Assembly: GCA_030607835.1 (NCBI GenBank)
Contig: JAUWJE010000011.1
Coordinates: forward strand, 1-16,146
DNA length: 16,146 bases
DNA from: Candidatus Fermentibacterota bacterium
GTDB taxonomy: Bacteria > Fermentibacterota > Fermentibacteria > Fermentibacterales > JCC-6
Direction of reading: 5' to 3'
Part shown: in pieces, positions 1 to 6,208 of the stretch
How the letters are laid out: every line of letters starts with the position of its first letter
Position numbering within the stretch: position 1 is the stretch's first letter
Notes under the pieces: model-generated
What the model was told of the DNA's origin: nothing
The model's input: only the letters and a program-made list of their open reading frames with translations
The model's database searches: none
Translations under genes and position numbers: made by a program

Positions 1-281
1 CGCATCGGTCCAATTCTGTATTCAGGAAGGTCACTGAAGTCTGATACCTGGCTGTTCCTGAAGTCCATGCATAGCGCGGTAACAGCGCTTTCCTCGGTGA
101 GTCTTGCCTGAGTTCTCTGTTCCAGAAATACCTGCTGGTCGACAACTCTGGAAATGTATCCAATCAGAAGCGCAACTGACAGCATTGTCACAAGTGAAGC
201 GGCAAGAGCGATAACAAGTGCTGCGCCGGAGGTTTTTCCTCCGGATGCATATCGAATAGTGCGATTCATATGCTTATTCAT
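1..281 (-). CDS. PilX-like pilus assembly protein, N-terminal fragment
   Basis: Open reading frame that starts at ATG 281 (alternative ATG 269) and runs off the left edge, so only about 93 residues are visible. A short basic N-terminus is followed by a single hydrophobic segment (about residues 19-42) that begins SGAALVIALAASLVTML and then by a polar region. That G-A-A-L-V-x-A-L pattern next to a basic stretch resembles the N-terminus of PilX-type minor pilin proteins, which act in type IV pilus assembly at the inner membrane. No Shine-Dalgarno sequence precedes either ATG, and a promoter-like -10 lies just upstream, so the ATG at 269 could be the real start on a nearly leaderless transcript. 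The family call rests on one short hydrophobic motif. The protein could be another single-pass membrane protein. Confidence 0.55.
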   Translation of the reverse strand, partial: MNKHMNRTIRYASGGKTSGAALVIALAASLVTMLSVALLIGYISRVVDQQVFLEQRTQARLTEESAVTALCMDFRNSQVSDFSDLPEYRIGPM

Positions 282-284
282 AAC

Positions 285-313
285 ATTATCAAGTAATGCA
301 TAATACTTGCCAG
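285..313 (-). promoter_or_regulatory. Putative sigma-70 promoter of the PilX-like gene
   Basis: On the minus strand CTGGCA (308-313; 4 of 6 to TTGACA) and GATAAT (285-290; 5 of 6 to TATAAT) are separated by 17 bases. Transcription would begin near 278, downstream of the ATG at 281 and 9-10 bases before the ATG at 269. This favours 269 as the start. Seen by pattern only. Confidence 0.4.
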
Positions 314-383
314 AAATGTACTGATAATATTGCTTGTTTACTATCTGAAATATTAAATATATGCCTGATGCATGTTCAGAAAA

Positions 384-399
384 GTGCAGAGCTCTGCAC
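384..399 (-). terminator. 16-base perfect palindrome, possible terminator of the radical-SAM cassette
   Basis: GTGCAGAGCTCTGCAC is a perfect palindrome. As RNA it can fold into a 6-bp stem with a 4-base loop, followed on the minus strand by TTTT. It lies 21 bases beyond the TAG at 421-423, the end of the extended HydE-like frame, which suits a Rho-independent terminator there. It could equally be a dimeric repressor site for the PilX-like gene. Confidence 0.35.
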
Positions 400-420
400 A
401 CTGTGTGAAAGGCTGTTACA

Positions 421-537
421 CTATTGGTTCAACAGTTCCGCTTCTGTGGTCTCCATAAGACCAGCCCTCATTATTATTTTCCGGGCATGCTTCAGACCAA
501 CATAGAATCGCTCGGAGTAAAGCTCATAATCATCTCT
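421..537 (-). other. In-frame C-terminal continuation of the HydE-like gene beyond an amber codon
   Basis: Directly after the TAG at 538-540 the same frame stays open for 38 codons and ends at a second TAG (421-423). It begins RDDYELYSERF and ends TEAELLNQ. In HydE proteins the barrel end GANV..N.TP is followed by a Y-R-x-x-Y-x-L-Y segment. Here TPPR, then TAG, then RDDYELY keeps that pattern with TAG in the tyrosine position. A helix-like stretch follows (GLKHARKIIMRAG). Adding it brings the protein to about 338 residues, close to the usual 340-350 of HydE and PylB. The homology is recalled from family knowledge, not from a search. Possible readings are readthrough, amber reassignment, a recent nonsense mutation (TAT or TAC to TAG) or a sequencing error. 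Confidence 0.65.
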
Positions 538-1437
538 CTACCTCGGTGGAGTCATATTCACGGTAATAACATTGGCTCCAGCGTCGAAACACTGAAGCTG
601 ACCATCCTTTCTCAGACGCTCGAAAGTACTCGTTGCCGGTATAAGTGTGTTCTTTAAGAATAGTCTCATAGCGGCTATGAAGCGAAGACCCAGATCAACA
701 TCACCAACAGGAAAGTCCTCAAGAGGCGTCCCCTTCGCCGGAAGAAAGACGGACACACTCGACATGTCAACATTCAGATTCTTCATGAGGATAAGATCAT
801 CCACCAGTGAGTCTACCGTCTGCCCCGGCAGACCCAGTAGAGGTCCTGAACCAATGTGGTAATTGTGCTCACTCAGAGTCCTCAGCCATCCGATTCTATC
901 GGTAAGAGTAAATCCTGGCTTCATCTTCGCGAAGAGGTCAGCATCGGAGGTTTCATGTTTCAGAATGAATTTTCTGGCTCCGGCTTCAAACCAGTAGTCA
1001 AGGTCATCTACCCTGTGAATCCCGACACACAGAAGCACCATCATGTCCATGTCGGATATTCTTCGAATAACATCCCCAAGCCATTCGGCGTTGTACTCCT
1101 CACTTTCGGCAGCCTGGAGAAAAAAGGTTCTTATGCCATTCTCCAGCGCGGTTTCGGCCACGGATACTATTTCATCAGGATTAAGTGTGAATCTGGGGAT
1201 TTCCGTATTCTCTGTCCGCATTCCACAATAAACACAACTGCATCTACAGGTGTTGGCAAATTCAATTACAGCCCGAATGAAAGCTCTGTCCCCAAAGTGA
1301 AGTCTTCGTATTTCTCTCGCGACTTTGAACAGTATTTCCGATTCTTCATCTGATGAGAGAAGAATCGCCTTCAGATCATCCTTCGTAAATCCGTCATTCA
1401 ACCGGTCTCTGATCCATCTCTGATCAATTTGCTCCAT
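538..1437 (-). CDS. HydE/PylB-type radical SAM enzyme, stopped by an in-frame TAG
   Basis: Radical SAM TIM-barrel protein of the BioB/HydE/PylB group. The cluster motif C64-x3-C68-x2-C71 lies in ANTCRCSCVYCGM, followed by HydE-like blocks: IRAVIEF before the cysteines, HETSD, GLPGQTVDSLVDDL, LIPATS and GANVITVN. FLPAKGTPLEDF is closer to PylB, so the exact reaction (H-cluster assembly, a lysine-mutase-like step or another) is open. No hydF, hydG, pylC or pylD is nearby, and the accessory C-terminal cysteines of some HydE proteins are absent even from the extension. I chose ATG 1437 because AAGG lies 8 bases upstream. TTG 1455 and ATG 1446 are alternatives in the same frame. It overlaps the end of aroE by 14 bases, so translation is probably coupled. 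The frame ends at TAG 538-540, about 39 residues short of the family norm. Confidence 0.85.
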   Translation of the reverse strand: MEQIDQRWIRDRLNDGFTKDDLKAILLSSDEESEILFKVAREIRRLHFGDRAFIRAVIEFANTCRCSCVYCGMRTENTEIPRFTLNPDEIVSVAETALENGIRTFFLQAAESEEYNAEWLGDVIRRISDMDMMVLLCVGIHRVDDLDYWFEAGARKFILKHETSDADLFAKMKPGFTLTDRIGWLRTLSEHNYHIGSGPLLGLPGQTVDSLVDDLILMKNLNVDMSSVSVFLPAKGTPLEDFPVGDVDLGLRFIAAMRLFLKNTLIPATSTFERLRKDGQLQCFDAGANVITVNMTPPR

Positions 1438-2248
1438 CAGTGTCATCCTTTTCAAGCTTATTCTGAATCATCAATAGAACATCTTCTGTCTCAGGCATGA
1501 TTCCAGTCCATATTCTGAACGACTGCGCAGCCTGATATACAAGCATTGATTCACCTGTGAACACCCTTGTGCCGCGGGTATGAAGAAGATTCCGCCATTT
1601 CCAGAATCGGTTGTAATTCAAATCAATAAAGAATCTGTCTTTCAAAGATTCAGCATCGATCGGGAAGGGATCGTCATCCATCCATCCCATTGTTGTCGCG
1701 TTTATTACAGTGCAATCTTCTGTGTTCAGAATCGCAGATTCTATTTCCTCAAGTCTTCGGGTGGGGGAGTTACCTCTCCACGCTTCCGGATTCCTGCTGA
1801 ATACAACAGATTCCGCTCCATCGGTCGAGAGCACTAAATCCACTGCAAGGGAGACACCTCCTGCTCCAACAATGAAAAAGGGTTCAGGCGGTGACAGGAC
1901 TGAAAGAAGATGACGGAAACCGCAGGTATCAGTGTTGTAACCATAAGTCCCACCATCAATTCTTTGAATCGTATTTATTGCGCCGATTGCGGCTGCATCT
2001 CCAACTATCTCATCACAGATTCGGCAAGCTGCAGCTTTGTGAGGATAAGTGACATTCAAACCAGTGATTCCTGTTTTCAGAAGAATGGACGCTTCATTAT
2101 CAAATAGTTCCGGAACCATGGGATACAACATGTATTCACCTTGTAAACCACATGATCCCAGAAATTCGGAATGAATGAAGGGAGATAATGATTGTTCAAG
2201 GGGCCAGCCAGTAAGACCAAGTCGATAGTATTTCTCCTGTTCAGACAT
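1424..2248 (-). CDS. aroE: Shikimate dehydrogenase
   Basis: 274 residues, normal for AroE, which reduces 3-dehydroshikimate to shikimate with NADPH in the cytosol. Visible motifs are the shikimate-binding SLSPFIHSEF (S20, S22), GLNVTYPHK with the catalytic K71, GAINT, NTDTCGF with the partner D107, the nucleotide-binding glycine loop VGAGGVSLAV, NATTMGW, and the C-terminal block GESMLVYQAAQSFRIWTG. The usual Y-x-P-x-x-T after the second D is replaced by YNRFWKW, a local departure that leaves the catalytic pair intact. The start ATG overlaps the stop of the upstream radical SAM gene by 8 bases (ATGTCTGA). It has no other shikimate gene beside it. Lying between two radical-SAM genes, it may supply or modify a cyclic precursor for them rather than serve only aromatic amino acid synthesis. 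The YdiB/quinate-type subfamily cannot be excluded. Confidence 0.93.
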   Translation of the reverse strand: MSEQEKYYRLGLTGWPLEQSLSPFIHSEFLGSCGLQGEYMLYPMVPELFDNEASILLKTGITGLNVTYPHKAAACRICDEIVGDAAAIGAINTIQRIDGGTYGYNTDTCGFRHLLSVLSPPEPFFIVGAGGVSLAVDLVLSTDGAESVVFSRNPEAWRGNSPTRRLEEIESAILNTEDCTVINATTMGWMDDDPFPIDAESLKDRFFIDLNYNRFWKWRNLLHTRGTRVFTGESMLVYQAAQSFRIWTGIMPETEDVLLMIQNKLEKDDTDGAN

Positions 2249-3488
2249 GTCTCAGCGTCCGAATTCGCTGAAATAACCTGTAAAGCCAGTCAGCCGGACC
2301 CTTGATTCTGTAGAATACCGGATCGAAGAAGTCACAATCCCGGTCAATCATGCCTTTGTTTATCATCTGTAACGCAATGGGGGAATGTGCGTATACTCTT
2401 ATAGTACCAATATTTACGAACGTTTCTTTGTGACCGAGCATCAGTCTGACCCTGAACATGAACCAGAGTTTTCTGAGTAGTGAAACAAATCCTTCTCCCG
2501 GATTCCCGTTGAAGAAGTTGATACCTACATGGAAACCCAACGCTCTTGCAGCCTTTACTGCGGGAAGAAGATCCGCTGCTTTTCCCCGCTTGCCCATTCT
2601 TTGAAGACCTCTGTCGGATATCGCATCCGGTGAGAAATCAACCTTCACCGCTCCAGAGCGTTTCATTCTTGCGAGCTGATCAGGTGTTATCCTGTCATCA
2701 AGCCACGCACTCCAGGAGAGTCCTGTCTCAGATGCCTCTATAGCGTTCAGAAGTTCCTCAAAATACTCATCAGGAGCATTGAACACCGAGTCAACGAACT
2801 GAAATCGCGAAACGCCGAGTCTCTCCAGAGTCCTGATATCCTCCAGAATCCTGGCTACAGGTCTTTCTCTGAATTTCTTTCCACTTAGATAGCTGTACGT
2901 ACAGTAAGTACAATTAAATTCACAGCCCCTTCTGCTCTGGATACCAATGGCGTCATCCGCTGAGTAGCGTGATATATCCAGAATTGTGTAATCCGGAGAA
3001 GAGACAGCATCAAGATCGACTTTCCCCCAGGGCAGCAATCTTCCTCCACCCCATTCCGGAATGCTCGAACCATGCTCGATATGATTCAATAGCACCGGGA
3101 GCAAATCCTCACCTTCTCCCGGAAGACCAAAATCTATCCTTGGATACCGATCAAGAATTATCTCCGGGTATATGGAAAATCCGGTTCCCCCGACTACTAA
3201 AGGACCTTTCCATTGCTCGAGGACTTCAATGATCTCCGAAAAGGATGTCATGTATGAGTAAGTTACAGGATAAGTGCTATCGTCAATGTTGCGCAGGGAG
3301 ATGCATACAATGTCGGGTTTTAACGATTCAAGTTCACACTTCAGAACATCTGCGAAGTCAGAATACAGACTTAAATCCACTCCCTTAACGTCATGCTTAC
3401 TGAGCTGACCTGCAAGACAGGCAAGGCCAAGGGGGAATATGGGTGCTTCCATTCGTCCGGTAGGAGATTGTACAAAAAGAATTTTCAA
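2241..3488 (-). CDS. Cobalamin-binding-domain radical SAM protein
   Basis: 415 residues. Residues 1-140 resemble the B12-binding Rossmann domain common at the front of class B radical SAM enzymes: an ILFVQSP start, PLGLACLAGQL, VVGGTGFSIYPEI and GLPGEGEDLLP. There is no D-x-H-x-x-G motif, so any cobalamin would be bound without a lower His ligand, as is common in this class. The radical SAM core follows, with C189-x3-C193-x2-C196 in RRGCEFNCTYCTYSY. These proteins often methylate unactivated carbons or catalyse ring rearrangements. The substrate here cannot be named. The start is TTG 3488, with GAGG 9 bases upstream. It is the first gene of the cassette with aroE and the HydE-like gene, divergent from the CAP gene across 48 bases. 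Confidence 0.88.
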   Translation of the reverse strand: MKILFVQSPTGRMEAPIFPLGLACLAGQLSKHDVKGVDLSLYSDFADVLKCELESLKPDIVCISLRNIDDSTYPVTYSYMTSFSEIIEVLEQWKGPLVVGGTGFSIYPEIILDRYPRIDFGLPGEGEDLLPVLLNHIEHGSSIPEWGGGRLLPWGKVDLDAVSSPDYTILDISRYSADDAIGIQSRRGCEFNCTYCTYSYLSGKKFRERPVARILEDIRTLERLGVSRFQFVDSVFNAPDEYFEELLNAIEASETGLSWSAWLDDRITPDQLARMKRSGAVKVDFSPDAISDRGLQRMGKRGKAADLLPAVKAARALGFHVGINFFNGNPGEGFVSLLRKLWFMFRVRLMLGHKETFVNIGTIRVYAHSPIALQMINKGMIDRDCDFFDPVFYRIKGPADWLYRLFQRIRTLRHV

Positions 3489-3509
3489 CAGGTTTTCCCT
3501 CTTTCCAAT

Positions 3510-3538
3510 TTTCCATCATGAAGTATTTTAAGTATAAT
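3510..3538 (+). promoter_or_regulatory. Putative promoter of the CAP/HD-GYP operon, -10 overlapping the ATG
   Basis: TTTCCA (3510-3515; 4 of 6 to consensus), a 17-base spacer, and a perfect TATAAT (3533-3538). The last two bases of the -10 are the first two of the ATG at 3537. Transcription would start near 3545, one base before the in-frame ATG at 3546, giving a leaderless mRNA. No Shine-Dalgarno sequence is visible. Confidence 0.5.
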
Positions 3539-4580
3539 GAAATCTATGAGAACCAGCTTCGCTGTCATAATCACATTTCTGATTCCTGTTTTCTTCCCCG
3601 CACAGCGGATTGAAGCAGGTTTCGAACCGGTACGCATCCCCACACTGGATAGCCTTGCTGCCGATATTTCATTACTTGGATTCGTGCCTTCAGGAGGAAA
3701 TCTGCAGGTGCTGGCGGCTGCAAATCACTGGTTTGGATTATTGTCCGGAGTGCAATTGCTACCTGGTGACAGCTGGGAATTGAACGCTATCCAGAAAGAC
3801 ACATCCGGTGCGTGGGGATATTACGGTATCGCCAACTGGTCCGCTGGCGGAGATAGGGTTCTGGTTCTTGCACCTATCCCACGCTGCCTTCCTCTAGAAC
3901 TCCAGTCAGAAGTTCCGACTGGTTCTGAAATCAGCTGCATTCTCGATGGTTACAACACTCTCCAGAGTCCTCAGGCTGCAATTAGAACTCCGGGAATGCA
4001 GGTGATTGACCTGATGCCGGATTCCACAGGAAAATGTGCATTTTCAGTTGCGGAACGTGGAATTTACTGGGTGGAGATAATGGAGCAGGCAGTATCAGGA
4101 CCTTCCATTACTCTTCTCTTCCCGGTGATATCCGGTGGCACGGCAACCGATGTTCTGCTGGGTGACATACCTTCAGCAGCATCAGTGGCAGCATGTCCTG
4201 AAGATGTGCTCGATGAGCTGAACATACTCAGAGAGAATGCGGGAATCCCTGCTCTCCATCGTGAAAGCATGCTTGATTCCATTGCGATGATAAGAGCAGG
4301 TGCTCTTGCTTTTTCCGGAACCTCGGTTCATTTCAGTACTAACAACACCAATCTGCCGGATATTCTACCCGAAGGACTGGAAACATATGGAGAAAATATC
4401 GGAAGGGGTGCTGGATATCAGGAGGCCTGGTCGATGATACTGATAAGCCCTTTCCACCTGAGAACATGCATGTCTCCAGCCTTTCGAAATATCGGAATTG
4501 CAGGTGCTGTGGATTCAGGCGCATATGAATGGCAGCTGGTCATGGTGCAGATATTTACATCAGGGGATAATGGATCATGA
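3537..4580 (+). CDS. Secreted CAP/SCP-domain protein
   Basis: 347 residues from ATG 3537, or 344 from ATG 3546, which the promoter favours. A signal peptide (hydrophobic AVIITFLIPVFF, likely cut near RIEA/G) sends it across the inner membrane. Residues about 30-215 form a region I do not recognise. A CAP (cysteine-rich secretory, antigen 5, PR-1) domain follows from about 225 to 340: LDELNILRENAG, the His of SVHFS (about 263), YGENIGRG (about 284), SPFHLRT (about 303) and the closing W-x-L-V-M-V-Q-I-F strand. The H/E/H residues of the CAP cavity are therefore present. Bacterial CAP proteins are extracytoplasmic, and few have a known activity. The stop overlaps the next start (ATGA, 4577-4580), linking it to two membrane HD-GYP proteins. 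It could sense or bind an external ligand or the cell wall. Confidence 0.8.
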   Translation: MKSMRTSFAVIITFLIPVFFPAQRIEAGFEPVRIPTLDSLAADISLLGFVPSGGNLQVLAAANHWFGLLSGVQLLPGDSWELNAIQKDTSGAWGYYGIANWSAGGDRVLVLAPIPRCLPLELQSEVPTGSEISCILDGYNTLQSPQAAIRTPGMQVIDLMPDSTGKCAFSVAERGIYWVEIMEQAVSGPSITLLFPVISGGTATDVLLGDIPSAASVAACPEDVLDELNILRENAGIPALHRESMLDSIAMIRAGALAFSGTSVHFSTNNTNLPDILPEGLETYGENIGRGAGYQEAWSMILISPFHLRTCMSPAFRNIGIAGAVDSGAYEWQLVMVQIFTSGDNGS

Positions 4581-6208
4581 TAAATCCGCTAAGTGAGATA
4601 TTCGGATACAGCAGTCTGTTATCAGCTGGGTTTCTTGGTTCGGATTATATTTTGATGATTGCAGTTCTGGCTGCGGGGAGTATTCTTAATGGTGCTTATC
4701 CATTAGTTACTTCGTCGTCAACTGAATTCTCCCTGAACAGAATATTCATCTTTGTGATATTCTTTCTCTGTCCGGAGATTCTTGCATTTGAAGTTACAAC
4801 ATTGTGCATTTTCATCAGTTCACTCCTAAGAAATAATGAATCAGAATCAGCATTCTGGCGATATCTGATTTCAGGAATAACTGCAACTGCAATTCTAAGA
4901 ACAGGTTTTATCTTAATCCCCACATTATTTCAAGACTTCCCGCAACAACTTTCAATCATAATGACTATCCCTGTCGTAATTCTATCAGATATCATTCTGA
5001 ATCTTTCATTCTCGACAAAAGGTGCTTCACCTGTTAAAGATAGAATCGGCAGGCAATTGATATCTTATATTGTTATCCTCCCACTCACCCTAATCACAAT
5101 CATTCTACTCATGCAGGCAGGGCTTTTAGGGGCTTTTTTTGCCGTTTCAGCAATTACAGGATTCTCTTTCATCGGCAGGTCAATAGTCAAGAAATACAGA
5201 ATCAACCAGTTCATGATAAAAGCAATTATCGAACAGAATATACTTGCTGTACGACTAATGAAATCCTTTACTTTCAGTGAATTTCAGGCAACACTCGAAG
5301 AGCATTTTTCAGAATCTGAGGAATGCAGAATAGGGATTCTGTCCCGCTCCTCTGTCAATGCTGACTGGATACTATGGAGTCTGAACGGTCAGAGAAGCGT
5401 TGCACTTTCCGAGATTACGGGAAGTATTCCAGGGAAATGTGGAATTCAATCGGATTTCAAGATTGGAAAAATAACTGCAACAGTTGTGGGATTATCAGAT
5501 AATTCAGATCTCCTGTTATTAGCAAGTGGTCCAATCGAAAACGAAATCCGCAGAATGCCATCAAATCTATTGGACAATCTCACTCTTCTTCTCAAACACA
5601 CCTGGGAAGCAGTAGGGCATTCGATGAGAAGTGAAAAATCTTTCCTTGCGGCAGCTGTAATGCTGGCGCGATTGGCGGATTCAAAGGATGATTATACTCA
5701 TGAACATTCAATGAGAGTATCAGATCTGTCTTGCGCACTCGGCACGGAGCTCAAACTCTCCGTGAAGCATATGCAAATCCTAAGAGTCGGAGCAATCCTC
5801 CACGATATAGGAAAACTTGCTATTCCAATACTAATTCTCACAAAAAGAGGTCTCCTCACAAGAAGGGAAAGAGAGATTATTCAGGATCATCCTGCTGAAG
5901 GAGCAAAAATCGTATCAGAACTGTCCGGATATGAAGAAGTCACAAAAATAATTAGAAGCCATCATGAGAGACTTGATGGAAACGGCTATCCCGATGGTCT
6001 TCAAAACATCGATATTCCTTTCCTTGCAAGAATCGTTGCTGTAGCAGACACATTCGACGCAATAACAACTGCCAGATCATATCATTCAATTGCAGATTGG
6101 AATAACGCAATTGAAACAATAAAAGAGGGAAAGGGTATTCAGTTCGACTCCAGAATAGTTGATGCTCTGGAGAAAGTAATTGTCAGCGAATCGGTGTATC
6201 AGGCATGA
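4577..6208 (+). CDS. Membrane HD-GYP phosphodiesterase, catalytic motifs intact
   Basis: 543 residues. Residues 1-205 contain several hydrophobic segments (about six to eight) forming a membrane sensor region. A soluble linker of about 220-345 resembles a GAF-type fold but is not clearly assignable. The HD-GYP domain runs from about 360 to the end, with every expected motif: YTHEHSMRV (about 373), LHDIGKLAIP (about 409), DHPAEGAKIV, HHERLDGNGYPDG (about 462) and RIVAVADTFDAITTARSY. This domain hydrolyses cyclic di-GMP (sometimes cGAMP), so this protein should lower c-di-GMP in response to a membrane or periplasmic signal. It is joined by ATGA overlaps to the CAP gene before it and the degenerate paralogue after it. 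The substrate is inferred from the family. Confidence 0.92.
   Translation: MINPLSEIFGYSSLLSAGFLGSDYILMIAVLAAGSILNGAYPLVTSSSTEFSLNRIFIFVIFFLCPEILAFEVTTLCIFISSLLRNNESESAFWRYLISGITATAILRTGFILIPTLFQDFPQQLSIIMTIPVVILSDIILNLSFSTKGASPVKDRIGRQLISYIVILPLTLITIILLMQAGLLGAFFAVSAITGFSFIGRSIVKKYRINQFMIKAIIEQNILAVRLMKSFTFSEFQATLEEHFSESEECRIGILSRSSVNADWILWSLNGQRSVALSEITGSIPGKCGIQSDFKIGKITATVVGLSDNSDLLLLASGPIENEIRRMPSNLLDNLTLLLKHTWEAVGHSMRSEKSFLAAAVMLARLADSKDDYTHEHSMRVSDLSCALGTELKLSVKHMQILRVGAILHDIGKLAIPILILTKRGLLTRREREIIQDHPAEGAKIVSELSGYEEVTKIIRSHHERLDGNGYPDGLQNIDIPFLARIVAVADTFDAITTARSYHSIADWNNAIETIKEGKGIQFDSRIVDALEKVIVSESVYQA

Noticed and set aside
856..1353. 165-codon plus-strand frame opposite the HydE-like gene
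   Set aside because: It is the reverse-strand shadow of a strongly conserved radical SAM gene and has no recognisable motif.
538..1437. Calling the gene pylB and the TAG a pyrrolysine codon
   Set aside because: The Y-C-G after the cysteines and GLPGQT are closer to HydE, no pylC, pylD, pylS or tRNA gene is visible here, and only one such TAG occurs inside a conserved family.
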